From: Rhizobium sp. Pop5
Lineage (GTDB): Bacteria; Pseudomonadota; Alphaproteobacteria; Rhizobiales; Rhizobiaceae
Direction: 5' to 3'
Assembly (NCBI RefSeq): GCF_024721175.1
Contig: NZ_CP099399.1
Coordinates: forward strand, 1,860,001-1,924,000
DNA: 64,000 nucleotides
The number at the start of each line of letters is the position of its first letter. The first letter of the stretch is position 1. Made by a program: the position numbers and the translations under genes. A model generated the notes under the pieces. That model saw nothing but the letters and a program-made list of their open reading frames with translations. It was not told where the DNA came from and did not search any database. Below are positions 38,628 through 47,857 of the stretch, one piece after another.

Positions 38628-38659
38628 AACATCCCGTCCGCGAGGCCGGGATGTTTTTG
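38628..38659 (+). terminator. Rho-independent terminator
   Basis: AACATCCCG and CGGGATGTT form a perfect 9-bp stem, followed by TTTGC after the paired TT. It lies 26 bases after the oxidoreductase stop and 100 bases before malic enzyme. Confidence 0.78.
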
Positions 38660-38762
38660 CTGTTCGACCGAAAACTTCTCCCACCCCTCATTTCCATACT
38701 GTCGCCCGTATCCGATTGATGTATGGAGAGAACTCCAGAAAAAGACGTGCACGGAGGCGGCA

Positions 38763-41075
38763 ATGGATCACCAGGATAAATCCAAGACGGACAAGAACCT
38801 GCCAAGCGGCGATCTCGACGAGCAGGCGCTCTTTTTCCACCGCTACCCCCGCCCCGGCAAACTCGAGATCCAGGCGACCAAGCCGCTCGGCAACCAGCGC
38901 GATCTGGCGCTCGCCTATTCGCCGGGTGTCGCCGCCCCCTGCCTTGCCATCAGGGACAACCCTGAAATGGCGGCCGAATATACCTCGCGCGCCAATCTCG
39001 TCGCCGTCATTTCCAACGGCACCGCCGTCCTCGGCCTCGGCAATATCGGACCGCTCGCTTCCAAGCCGGTCATGGAGGGCAAGGCCGTGCTCTTCAAGAA
39101 ATTCGCCGGCATCGACGTCTTCGACATCGAGATCGATGCGGCGAGCGTCGACCAGATGGTCTCCACCGTTTCCTCGCTGGAGCCGACCTTCGGCGGCATC
39201 AATCTGGAAGACATCAAGGCGCCGGAATGTTTCGAGGTCGAGCGTCGCCTGCGCGAGAAGATGAAGATCCCGGTCTTCCACGACGACCAGCACGGCACCG
39301 CGATCATCGTCGCCGCCGCGATCCTGAACGGGCTGGAACTCGCTGGGAAGAAGATCGAGAACGTCAAGATCGTCGCCTCCGGCGCCGGTGCCGCCGCCCT
39401 TGCCTGCCTCAACCTGCTTGTTACCCTCGGGGCGAAGCGCGAAAACATCTGGGTCCACGATCTCGAAGGCCTCGTCTATGAGGGCCGCACCGAGCTGATG
39501 GACGAGTGGAAGTCCGTCTACGCCCAGAAGAGCGACACCCGCACGCTCGCCGAAAACATCGGCGGCGCCGATGTCTTCCTCGGCCTCTCGGCCGCCGGCG
39601 TGCTGAAGCCGGAGCTCTTGGCGCAGATGGCCGACAAGCCGCTGATCATGGCGCTCGCCAATCCGACGCCCGAGATCATGCCGGATCTCGCCCGCGCCGC
39701 CCGCCCCGATGCGATGATCTGCACCGGCCGCTCGGATTTCGCCAACCAGGTCAACAACGTCCTCTGCTTCCCCTATATTTTCCGCGGCGCGCTCGATTGC
39801 GGCGCCGAGACGATCAACGAGGAAATGAAGATGGCGGCCGTGCGCGCCATCGCGGCGCTCGCCCGCGAGGAGCCGTCCGATGTAGCCGCCCGGGCCTATT
39901 CCGGCGAGACCCCGGTCTTCGGCCCCGATTACCTGATCCCCTCGCCCTTCGATCCGCGCCTCATCCTGCGCATCGCGCCTGCTGTCGCCAAGGCCGCCGA
40001 ACAGAGCGGCGTGGCGCGCCGCCCGATCCAGGATTTCGACGCCTATCTCGACCAGCTGAACCGCTTCGTCTTCCGCTCCGGCTTCATCATGAAGCCGATC
40101 TTCACGGCGGCAAAGACGGCAGAGCGCAAGCGCGTCATCTTCTCGGAAGGCGAAGACGAGCGCGTGCTCCGCGCCGCCCAGGTTTTGATCGAGGAAGGCA
40201 TCGCCGAGCCGATCATCATCGGCCGTCCTCAGGTCATCGAAACGCGTCTCAAGCGCTACGGCCTGCGCATCCGCCCGCTGCAGGATTTCGAGGTGATCAA
40301 TCCGGAAGACGATCCGCGCTTCCGCGAATATGTCGATCTCTATTTCTCGCTCGTCGGCCGGCGCGGCGTCATCCCGGAAGCCGCCCGCACCATCGTGCGC
40401 ACCAACACGACGGTCATCGGCGCGCTGGCACTCAGGCGCGGCGAAGCTGACGCGCTGATCTGCGGCCTCGAAGGCCGCTACGAGAAGCACTTGCGCGATG
40501 TCCGTCAGATCATCGGCAAGCGCAAGGACGTCCGCGATTTCTCCGCGCTCAGCCTGATGATCTCGCAGCGCGGCGCCACTTTCTTCACCGACACCTACGT
40601 CACCTTCAATCCGACCGCCGAAGAAATCGCCGAGTCGACGGTGCTTGCGGCCGAGGAAATCCGCCGCTTCGGCATCACGCCGCGCGCCGCGCTGGTTTCG
40701 CATTCAAACTTCGGTTCGCGCAGATCCGAGAGCGCCACGAAGATGCGCAACGCCCTGCAGCTCGTGCGCGAGACCGCCCCCGACCTCGAAGTCGACGGCG
40801 AAATGCACGGCGAAAGCGCCATCACCGAAGCGCTGCGCAAGCGCGTCATGCCGCACACGACGCTGCACGACGAGGCGAACCTCTTGGTCTTCCCGAATCT
40901 CGACGCCGCAAACATCACGCTCGGCGTGGTCAAGTCGATGACCGATGGCCTGCATGTCGGCCCGATCCTGCTCGGCGCCGCCATGCCCGCCCACATTCTC
41001 GCGCCCTCGGTCACCTCCCGCGGCGTGGTCAACATGGCGGCGCTCGCCGTCGTCGAGGCATCGCAGCCGGCGTGA
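38763..41075 (+). CDS. maeB: NADP-dependent malic enzyme, multimodular (MaeB/Tme type)
   Basis: Oxidative decarboxylation of malate to pyruvate, important for C4-dicarboxylate use. The 770-residue protein has the malic domain ([25 protein letters not shown]), the NAD(P) domain ([15 protein letters not shown]) and a C-terminal phosphotransacetylase-like domain from about residue 440 ([16 protein letters not shown]). GGAGG lies seven bases before ATG 38763, and the frame to 38379 overlaps the previous gene. Rhizobia carry an NAD (dme) and an NADP (tme) form; the cofactor is not proven here. Confidence 0.92.
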   Translation: MDHQDKSKTDKNLPSGDLDEQALFFHRYPRPGKLEIQATKPLGNQRDLALAYSPGVAAPCLAIRDNPEMAAEYTSRANLVAVISNGTAVLGLGNIGPLASKPVMEGKAVLFKKFAGIDVFDIEIDAASVDQMVSTVSSLEPTFGGINLEDIKAPECFEVERRLREKMKIPVFHDDQHGTAIIVAAAILNGLELAGKKIENVKIVASGAGAAALACLNLLVTLGAKRENIWVHDLEGLVYEGRTELMDEWKSVYAQKSDTRTLAENIGGADVFLGLSAAGVLKPELLAQMADKPLIMALANPTPEIMPDLARAARPDAMICTGRSDFANQVNNVLCFPYIFRGALDCGAETINEEMKMAAVRAIAALAREEPSDVAARAYSGETPVFGPDYLIPSPFDPRLILRIAPAVAKAAEQSGVARRPIQDFDAYLDQLNRFVFRSGFIMKPIFTAAKTAERKRVIFSEGEDERVLRAAQVLIEEGIAEPIIIGRPQVIETRLKRYGLRIRPLQDFEVINPEDDPRFREYVDLYFSLVGRRGVIPEAARTIVRTNTTVIGALALRRGEADALICGLEGRYEKHLRDVRQIIGKRKDVRDFSALSLMISQRGATFFTDTYVTFNPTAEEIAESTVLAAEEIRRFGITPRAALVSHSNFGSRRSESATKMRNALQLVRETAPDLEVDGEMHGESAITEALRKRVMPHTTLHDEANLLVFPNLDAANITLGVVKSMTDGLHVGPILLGAAMPAHILAPSVTSRGVVNMAALAVVEASQPA

Positions 41076-41083
41076 GAGCTGCA

Positions 41084-41142
41084 GGCTGCTTGACAAAGCA
41101 GGCCTACGCTTTTTTCGTCATGCTCGGGCTCGTCCCGAGCAT
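41084..41142 (+). terminator. Terminator and extragenic palindrome after malic enzyme
   Basis: GGCTGCTT/AAGCAGGCC (one bulge) is followed by TACGCTTTTTT, a plausible terminator. Directly after it, ATGCTCGGG and CCCGAGCAT (41120-41142) form a second perfect hairpin of a type often repeated between rhizobial genes. Confidence 0.6.
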
Positions 41143-41169
41143 CTGCAACTGGCTGATATGCCGGGGATA

Positions 41170-41703
41170 TCACACACCCCGTACCGACAGCCGTCCTCCA
41201 TCCGCAAGTTCGTCCGCGCGTTCGTTGCCGGCAATGCCGGAATGGCCCTTGCACCAGGCGATGGTCACGAGGTCGTTCCGGGATAGTTGAAGATCGACCG
41301 CTTTCCAGAGTTCCGCATTGGCGATCGTCCGGCTTCGGGCGTTCCCATTCGGACTGCTTTTCTTCCAGCCGTTGTTCTTCCAAATATGCCGCCTGTCGTT
41401 GCAGCCTTTGACGGCATAGATGGAATCCGACCAGATGGTCGCGGCTTCGCCCGTTGCTTCGCTGTTGATCCACATGACGGCCCTCAAGACGGCGGTCAAT
41501 TCCATCGAATTATTGGCGGAATCACACACGCCGCCGAAGCTGGACGCAATTTCCGCAGCATCGCGATAGGCAACAAAGGCCCAGCCTCCGTGCCCGGAAC
41601 CGGGGTCATAACAACCGTCCACGAAGACATGGAGACCGTGTTGGGCTTCCGGTATTCCGGCTGTCGTTGCGGGGGAGCCTAGCTCGTTGGAAATACCTGC
41701 CAT
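41170..41703 (-). CDS. Ribonuclease H family protein
   Basis: 177-residue RNase HI-like protein. The four catalytic acids are visible: VFVDGCYDPG, NSMELTAV, WSDSIYAVKG and NERADELA. The basic segment NNGWKKSSPNG fits the handle region. About 22 extra N-terminal residues precede the fold. It could degrade RNA in RNA:DNA hybrids; whether it is the main cellular RNase HI or a paralogue is not decidable here. Confidence 0.85.
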   Translation of the reverse strand: MAGISNELGSPATTAGIPEAQHGLHVFVDGCYDPGSGHGGWAFVAYRDAAEIASSFGGVCDSANNSMELTAVLRAVMWINSEATGEAATIWSDSIYAVKGCNDRRHIWKNNGWKKSSPNGNARSRTIANAELWKAVDLQLSRNDLVTIAWCKGHSGIAGNERADELADGGRLSVRGV

Positions 41704-41857
41704 TTTCGCCTTCGCTGCGCCCGCCGCCCAGACCAGTGCGATTTGCGACGGCCGTCCGAAGCGGACATTGGAATTGTCCCTTCCCTTGTGTCAACTCTTG
41801 ACGACGGTAGTGCCGACAGCGCCTATTGCCGATGGGAAACCGTGAGGGGGCAGCGTC

Positions 41858-42454
41858 ATGGACAATCCGTTGAGCAATGCCGGCAAGCGCGATCATGGCG
41901 TAACCGTTCGCCGTATTCTCAAGGTCAATCACGCCGGCGAATTCGGCGCAATTCGCATCTACGGTGCCCAGATCTGGATGGCCCACCGGCTGTTTCCTGA
42001 GATCGTACCGGCGCTTCGTGAAATGCGGGACGACGAGATCAAGCATTGCCGCCTGTTTCGGGAAGCAATGCCATCCAGGAACGCCAAGCCCTGTCGCATC
42101 ATGGCATTCTGGAGCCTCGGCGGTTATCTGCTCGGATTCCTGACGGCCCTCGGCGGGCGCAACATGGTCTGGATCTGTACCGAGGCGGTTGAATGCACGG
42201 TTCACCGTCATCTGGAAGATCAACTGGCTTTCCTCGAGACCAGAGATCCAAAGCTTCATGGCCTTATCGCCTCGATTCAGAAAGAGGAATTAGCGCATCT
42301 CAGGGAGGCTGAGAGGAACCAGACTAAACGCGGCATCGGCCACGCCGTGCTGCTGCCGGTCGTCGCCGCGCTCACCGACCTGATGATCTGGCTCTCGACA
42401 TGGGGAGACTCAAGCTGGATGCGCGCCGAAATGGCGCACTCCAAGCAGGCTTAG
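41858..42454 (+). CDS. coq7: Demethoxyubiquinone hydroxylase, Coq7 family
   Basis: Membrane-associated di-iron monooxygenase of ubiquinone synthesis (C6 hydroxylation). The 198-residue product has ligands in NHAGEFGAI, DDEIKH, EAVECTVHRHLEDQ and KEELAHLREAE, all in family order. Single gene, divergent from RNase H. Confidence 0.9.
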   Translation: MDNPLSNAGKRDHGVTVRRILKVNHAGEFGAIRIYGAQIWMAHRLFPEIVPALREMRDDEIKHCRLFREAMPSRNAKPCRIMAFWSLGGYLLGFLTALGGRNMVWICTEAVECTVHRHLEDQLAFLETRDPKLHGLIASIQKEELAHLREAERNQTKRGIGHAVLLPVVAALTDLMIWLSTWGDSSWMRAEMAHSKQA

Positions 42455-42484
42455 TGGTCTGGCGTCATTACCGATCTCTGCTTC

Positions 42485-42511
42485 GGCCCAAAGCAACCTT
42501 TGCTCTGGGCC
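42485..42511. terminator. Hairpin between coq7 and the VOC gene
   Basis: GGCCCAAAGCAA and TTGCTCTGGGCC pair over 11 of 12 bases with a short loop. It lies between converging genes; no T tract. Confidence 0.45.
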
Positions 42512-42546
42512 AGAGGCTTAATCGTCTAGCGACGGCGGCAGCGAAG

Positions 42547-42918
42547 TCAGTTGTTCGCAAATCGCTTGGGAGGCTCAGCCAGGTTGATCCGGTTGCCCTC
42601 ATCATCGAACAGCTGAGCCACGACCCCAAAGTCGCCTTCGATTTTGTTGGCCAGTTTCAAGCCCTGACGCGAAAGCCTTTCGAGCTCCGCCTCGAGCACG
42701 GGGACCACGATCGTTATGATCCCGTTGCCAGCGCGTTTGTCATCCTTCCAGACCTGCAGTCCGGCCCCGCCCATGTTACGCCACTGAGCCATGCCCGGTA
42801 TCGGTTTGCTATCTGCGGGGCGTCCCATGAGCTTCTCATACCAGACGAGCGCCTCGTCAAAGTTGGAAACGGTGGCGCAAGCGAAGATGCTCTGTACTGC
42901 TATTGAAGTGGTGGTCAT
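42547..42918 (-). CDS. VOC-family (glyoxalase-like) protein
   Basis: 123-residue single-domain VOC protein (FDEALVWYEKLMGRP, LFDDEGNRINLAEPP). Ligand and metal use unknown. AAGGAG lies six bases before ATG 42918. It follows the ECF42-type sigma gene by 78 bases on the same strand and may be part of its regulon. Confidence 0.8.
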   Translation of the reverse strand: MTTTSIAVQSIFACATVSNFDEALVWYEKLMGRPADSKPIPGMAQWRNMGGAGLQVWKDDKRAGNGIITIVVPVLEAELERLSRQGLKLANKIEGDFGVVAQLFDDEGNRINLAEPPKRFANN

Positions 42919-42996
42919 GTCGTTCTCCTTGGTTCGACAAACGGATGTCGTGCAGGAGTTCTCGATTTCGACAGGCGCCGCGAAAAAACTTCGCGG

Positions 42997-44235
42997 TCAA
43001 CACAAAACTTTTAAGCGCTGTTCTTCGAGGTGGCGCCGTTCTGCCTCCGACCAACACAATCCGATGGCGACCGTGAAAGCTTCCGCCGCCTCGACATGTC
43101 TGCCCAGCTCGGCGCAAATCTGCGCGCGGGCCGTCCAGTACGGCAGGTAGTCGGCCATCCGCGGGTCGCTGGCAAGCGCATGTATATCGCCAAGAGCCGC
43201 GTCTGCCTGGCCTATCCGCATGAGAGCCACGGACCGATTGAGCGTCACGACGGGCGACGGAGCAATCCTGCCCAGCATGTCGTAGAGGGAAACCACGGCC
43301 TGCCAGTTTGAGATACCGCTCAAACGGCGCGCGACATGGGCAGATTGGATGGCGGCCTCGATCTGGTAGCGGCCAGTCGGACCGTTTGCATTTGCTTCTC
43401 GGAGGAGTCCTTCGGCGAGGCGCAATTGCGCGTGATCCCAAAGTCCGACATCCTGGCCGTCCAGCGGTACGAATGCACCGTCAGGCCCCCTGCGGGATGA
43501 TCGCCTCGCCTCCGTATAAAGCATCAGTGCGAGAAGACCTTTCGGCTCGGGCTCTTGCGGAAGCAGGGAGACAACCACGCTGGCAAGCCAGATTGCCTCT
43601 TGTCCAAGCGCCTCCACCCCGTCGATGTCCATCCACCCGCTCGTATAGGCGGCATAGATGGAGGCGAGCACCGGCGGCAAGCGGTGCGACAGTTCCTCTT
43701 TTTCCGGCACGAGGAACGGAATTTTCTCATCCCTGATCCTCGCCTTGGCTCTTACAAGCCTCTGCCCCATGGCCTTTGGAGAGACGAGAAACCGCGCGGC
43801 GATATCTGCCGCGGTCAGGCCCAGCACCGTCTGGAGGATCAGCGGCGTTCGCGCCGAGACATCGATCTCAGGATGTGCGCAGGCGAACATGAGCGCAAGC
43901 CGCCTGTCCGCAATGTCCTCGTCCATGTCAGCCGCTGCCGAGAGTTCCTCGGTGATGAGGGCGAGATGATCGGCGCTCTTCGCCTTCACTTTGTCCTTGC
44001 GCCAGTCGTCGAACTTGCGTCTGCGCGCGATGGTCAACAGCCAGGCGTCGGGGTTGTCAGGCACGCCATCGACAGGCCATTTCTCGAGAGCCGTGAGGAA
44101 AGCCGTCGCGAGCGCATCTTCGGCGGACGCGATATCACCCAGCCGTCCGCCAAGATAAGCGACAAGACGGCCATAGCTCTCGCGCGCCACCCGCTCTGCT
44201 GCACCTCGGGCAGCGGAGGAACCCGAAAGCGTCAT
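42997..44235 (-). CDS. ECF42-type sigma factor with C-terminal TPR-like domain
   Basis: 412-residue extracytoplasmic-function sigma factor. Region 2 (DIASAEDALATAFLTALEKW, NPDAWLLTIARRRKFDDWR) and region 4 (LTAADIAARFLVSPKAMGQRLVRAK) occupy the first 190 residues. The rest is the DUF6596/TPR-like extension of the ECF42 group, thought to replace an anti-sigma factor. The start overlaps the YCII-gene stop as ATGA. ECF42 genes are typically paired with such DGPF/YCII proteins. Confidence 0.88.
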   Translation of the reverse strand: MTLSGSSAARGAAERVARESYGRLVAYLGGRLGDIASAEDALATAFLTALEKWPVDGVPDNPDAWLLTIARRRKFDDWRKDKVKAKSADHLALITEELSAAADMDEDIADRRLALMFACAHPEIDVSARTPLILQTVLGLTAADIAARFLVSPKAMGQRLVRAKARIRDEKIPFLVPEKEELSHRLPPVLASIYAAYTSGWMDIDGVEALGQEAIWLASVVVSLLPQEPEPKGLLALMLYTEARRSSRRGPDGAFVPLDGQDVGLWDHAQLRLAEGLLREANANGPTGRYQIEAAIQSAHVARRLSGISNWQAVVSLYDMLGRIAPSPVVTLNRSVALMRIGQADAALGDIHALASDPRMADYLPYWTARAQICAELGRHVEAAEAFTVAIGLCWSEAERRHLEEQRLKVLC

Positions 44236-44594
44236 CCGGCATATTCCGATGAATCCCTGATGCGGCGAACCTCAACCGTTCCCCAGGTCGCGGCAGGGCA
44301 GCGTGCCGCCCATTTGTTGGCTTCGTCCATATCGGCGACGTCGATGATAAAGTACCCGCCGAACTGTTCGCGAACATCGGCATAGGGGCCGTCCAGAACA
44401 CTAACCTCGTTTCCTTGAACGCGAACGAGACTTCCCTCGGATGAACTGACCAGCGCATTGCTGGAGACGAATGCTGCTGCTTTCTCCAGCGCTTGTTGAT
44501 AGGCATACATCTGGCCCATGAAGCGCGCCATCTCCTCGGGTGCAACGGCCTTCCCGGCGGCTTCGTCGGCATGCAGCATGAGCATGTAGCGCAT
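44232..44594 (-). CDS. YCII/DGPF-domain protein
   Basis: 120-residue YCII-related protein. It contains the diagnostic DGPY (DGPF-type) motif in VLDGPYADVREQFGGYF and the MLMLHADE start. Function unknown; the family is genetically linked to ECF42 sigma factors, as here by a four-base overlap. First gene of YCII-sigma-VOC. Confidence 0.85.
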   Translation of the reverse strand: MRYMLMLHADEAAGKAVAPEEMARFMGQMYAYQQALEKAAAFVSSNALVSSSEGSLVRVQGNEVSVLDGPYADVREQFGGYFIIDVADMDEANKWAARCPAATWGTVEVRRIRDSSEYAG

Positions 44595-44876
44595 CGCGTT
44601 TTATCCTCAGTGAAGCCAATTCCCGCAGGGGGGAGCGACAAGAATAACAATTCGGATGAAGAAGGGAACTGCCATTGGCGGATTGCAGTCGCTGCTTCAG
44701 GCGCAATGCTACCTCGACTTCCCTAACGTAAGGCCTCCCCACATCTTCTGGATAAAATCTCGAAAATGCGGTAGGAATTGATCGACGCTTATTAAGAGAA
44801 ACACGTTAAGAGACAAGGCACGGCGGATGAACGCCGCCTTTGACCTATGGACACTTTCTCATTCCCGGACGACGCC

Positions 44877-45980
44877 GTGAAACGCCGAAACCTGTCTCTT
44901 GCGCTTCTTCTTGCATTGGCAGCACCTGCCACTGCCGCACAGTCCAGCGCCATCTGCGACGACCTGCGCGGCCGCCTGGCCGACCTGCCGCGAACGATCG
45001 CCACCAATAGCGGGCCGGAAGCGCGCCAATATGCTAGCGCCATGGCCGAGCAGAACCTCGAGCTGCGCAAGGTCCGCAACGATCTGCGCAATTTCGGCTG
45101 CACCTCCGGCAGCATGGTCGTGATCGGCGGCGAGAATGCAGATTATTGCGCCGAACTTGCTCAGGCCGAAGGCCGGATGACGGACAATATCCGTTATCTC
45201 CAAGATCGCCGCGACGAGCTGCGCAACCAGGGCGACGGAACTGACGACGCGCGCCGCGAACTGACCGCCGCTCTCGAGCGAAATGGCTGCAACAGCGACA
45301 ATTTCTATGCGCCGACCGAGCGCAGCGCCAACGACCCCGCCCCGAGTGTCGAGGAACAGGCGATGCGCACCGATACCTTCATTCCGCTCGGCGGAGGTGA
45401 ACAGGTTGACCCAAGTTACTACGGCCTGCCGCGGGCCGAGATGCTCTCGCCCGTCAGCACCATCTGCGTGCGCAGCTGCGATGGCGGCTTCTTTCCGATC
45501 AGTTCGAACGCCACCTCGGTCGATTTCGGCCGTGATGCCCAGACCTGCGCCAAGATGTGCCCCGGCATCGAGACGCAGCTCTTTTATCGCGACGTGACGA
45601 GCACGGAAGCCTCGAACATGATCTCGGTCGCGACGGGCACGCCCTACAGCGCGATGAAGAACGCCTTCGTCTACAAGAACCGTGCGCCTGGCGAAAAGAA
45701 CAGCTGTGCCTGCAATCTCACCGCCTATTACAACGAGATGCGCAGCAAGCAGGCCCTGAGCGAACCGCCGCAGCAGGGTTCGATCACCACGATCCACACC
45801 GATCCGCCGGCCAAAAATGCTCCAGCAGCAGCCGCGCCGCAGCCATCCGCTCCGGAGCGTCCCTACGATCCCACGCAGAACAAGGTCCGCCAGGTCGGCC
45901 CGCAATTCCTCGCCGGCGACCAGGGCTCGATCGATCTTGCCAATCCGGCGACACCCGGCCCGCAGCCGCAACAGCAGTGA
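44877..45980 (+). CDS. DUF2865 domain secreted protein
   Basis: Exported protein of about 367 residues with a Sec signal (KRRNLSLALLLALAAPATAAQ). A coiled, Cys-containing middle is followed by the DUF2865 core ICVRSCDGGFFPISSNAT, with cysteine pairs (TCAKMCPG, CACNL), and a Pro/Gln-rich tail. GTG 44877 makes the signal peptide conventional; ATG 44847 would add ten acidic residues. Function unknown, probably periplasmic or envelope. Confidence 0.78.
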   Translation: MKRRNLSLALLLALAAPATAAQSSAICDDLRGRLADLPRTIATNSGPEARQYASAMAEQNLELRKVRNDLRNFGCTSGSMVVIGGENADYCAELAQAEGRMTDNIRYLQDRRDELRNQGDGTDDARRELTAALERNGCNSDNFYAPTERSANDPAPSVEEQAMRTDTFIPLGGGEQVDPSYYGLPRAEMLSPVSTICVRSCDGGFFPISSNATSVDFGRDAQTCAKMCPGIETQLFYRDVTSTEASNMISVATGTPYSAMKNAFVYKNRAPGEKNSCACNLTAYYNEMRSKQALSEPPQQGSITTIHTDPPAKNAPAAAAPQPSAPERPYDPTQNKVRQVGPQFLAGDQGSIDLANPATPGPQPQQQ

Positions 45981-45991
45981 TTGCGACGGCT

Positions 45992-46729
<738 letters not shown>

Positions 46730-46732
46730 CTA

Positions 46733-46906
46733 TCTCGCCAGGCCGGTCTTCTGACTTGGCGTCATCCGTCTGCCGCGGCCTTCCCGGCGAAAAGCCAGTG
46801 GCATAATGAGCGGCAGGCGTCGGCCTTACAGCGTTGGGCACGTTCCGGCCTTGCACCGGATTCCCGATTCTCCCGCTGAGGCAGCGGGCACCTGACGGCG
46901 CATCTA
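46733..46906 (-). promoter_or_regulatory. Cobalamin riboswitch upstream of bluB
   Basis: On the minus strand the element shows the conserved blocks in order: GAATCGGGAATCCGGTGCAA, a GCTGTAA segment, GCCACTGG, GGGAAGG and the B12-box GACGCCAAGTCAGAAGACC. Past the box, CCCAAC (46728-46723) can pair with GTTGGG (46696-46691), which overlaps the bluB ribosome binding site. This suggests translational control. Confidence 0.93.
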
Positions 46907-46959
46907 TTTCAGGAATCAGGTGCGTCGGCAAGCCGGCCGATGTTGTCTTCGAGCCGTCT

Positions 46960-47148
46960 TCAGTTGGCGGATGCACGATGCTCCCTGAATGCCGCTGCCA
47001 GCGTCCTGAGCGCCGCGCGCGACCTGGCGTCCGTCGCCGCAAACCAGCCAAGCGCCGCCAGGCCGAGGCCGAAGAAGCGATGGCGGAGAACAGCTCCTAG
47101 ACTTTGTCGGCCAAGAAAGGGCGCGGTGGAGATCGACGCCCGGACCAA
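46960..47148 (-). CDS. Possible small membrane protein upstream of the bluB riboswitch
   Basis: 62-codon frame (TTG start) with GC-rich third positions and a hydrophobic stretch RFFGLGLAALGWFAATDARS. Located between the ABM pseudogene and the riboswitch. No homologue recognised and no clear ribosome binding site, so it may be spurious. Confidence 0.28.
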   Translation of the reverse strand: MVRASISTAPFLGRQSLGAVLRHRFFGLGLAALGWFAATDARSRAALRTLAAAFREHRASAN

Positions 47149-47214
47149 ATCCGACGCCTCTAACGTTTGACGTCCCTTTGATCGCCATCCCGAAGCGGAC
47201 CTCAGTTAGCTCTA

Positions 47215-47522
47215 TTAGTCTGCCGAGATTTCGTATGCGCGGCAGATCGCCCTGGTTGCGGCTCCCCATGCCGAAGCCTTCGTACGGATTTGATGTGCTT
47301 CAAACGCAAGCCTATCAATAAAACGTTTTCAACGCGCCAGATCATGGGATCTTCGGTCTGTGTAACCTCAAATGAAAGGCAACCCGGCTCTGCCCTGGTC
47401 AGGCGAATGTGTTCAGGAAGATATTTCTGGACGATATCGATCTCGTCCAAGGATGCACAAATTAATTGTCCCGAAAGGCGGACCTTGCCAGTCTCGTCGT
47501 TCGGCCCGTTGCTCTGATCCAT
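47215..47522 (-). pseudogene. ABM-family (quinol/antibiotic biosynthesis) monooxygenase, frameshifted
   Basis: From ATG 47522 (AGGA eight bases upstream) the frame reads like a small ABM protein: LIC, IVQKYLPEHIRLTRAEPGCL, FEVTQTEDPMIWRVE. It is lost near 47326. Restoring one base (GAAAACG to GAAGAACG) gives ERFIDRLAFEAHQIRTKASA and a stop at 47215, about 103 residues in all, the normal family length. As written, the frame runs to 47202 with non-homologous sequence. Confidence 0.72.
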
Positions 47523-47654
47523 CTCATGATCCTGCTTTTTGACTTGCTGAACTTTATTGCACGGCGCCGAAGGACGGCAAAGTCCCGCAATCCGTGCCCC
47601 TACCTCCTTTGGGCTCCGCCGGTGCCACCCGTTGCTTCCAGGCTGCAAATTCCG

Positions 47655-47683
47655 CGTGACAAAACCCGATCGTGACGCTACAT
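47655..47683 (+). promoter_or_regulatory. Predicted sigma-70 promoter of the DAHP synthase leader
   Basis: CGTGAC (47655-47660) and CTACAT (47678-47683) are separated by 17 bases, one mismatch each from the rhizobial CTTGAC-N17-CTATAT pattern. Transcription should start near 47689-47691, at or beside the leader-peptide ATG. Confidence 0.6.
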
Positions 47684-47690
47684 ACGCCTG

Positions 47691-47765
47691 ATGTCGATCA
47701 TGTCCGTCTACGCCTCGCGATTTTATTGGTACCGCTTCTCACAGCGGACGCGGGTCCATGCGTAA
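47691..47765 (+). CDS. Aromatic leader peptide of the DAHP synthase attenuator
   Basis: 24-codon ORF whose codons 11-16 read FYWYRF (47721-47738), five aromatic residues in six. It has no Shine-Dalgarno sequence and the ATG coincides with the predicted transcription start, so translation may be leaderless, as described for the Sinorhizobium trpL leader. The stop at 47763-47765 lies just beyond hairpin segment 2. The peptide reports the supply of charged Phe, Tyr and Trp tRNAs. Confidence 0.75.
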   Translation: MSIMSVYASRFYWYRFSQRTRVHA

Positions 47766-47821
47766 CTGAATTCGACGCGACGACAACCCGAACAGCCGCT
47801 AGTCTACCTGGCGGCTTTTTT
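47732..47821 (+). promoter_or_regulatory. Transcription attenuator (alternative hairpins) before class I DAHP synthase
   Basis: Segment 1 is CCGCT (47732-47736) inside the Tyr-Arg-Phe codons. Segment 2 is AGCGG plus CGGGT (47743-47755). Segment 3 is ACCCG plus CCGCT (47786-47800). Segment 4 is CTGGCGGCT (47808-47816). Segment 2 pairs with 1 or 3. Segment 3 with 4 gives the terminator AGCCGCTAG/CTGGCGGCT (9 bp with one G-T pair, loop TCTAC, then T tract to 47821). Stalling at the aromatic codons would free segment 2 for the antiterminator. Confidence 0.8.
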
Positions 47822-47857
47822 GTTCCGCGCGGGTATGACCAAACAGGAGCATACCCC

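Noticed and set aside
38688..40703. 671-codon antisense frame opposite malic enzyme
   Set aside because: The plus-strand malic enzyme is unambiguous; the antisense frame is Arg/Asp/Ala-rich with no motifs.
47672..47857. N-terminal extension of class I DAHP synthase
   Set aside because: It runs through the promoter, leader peptide and terminator; the family start and AGGAG are at GTG 47858.
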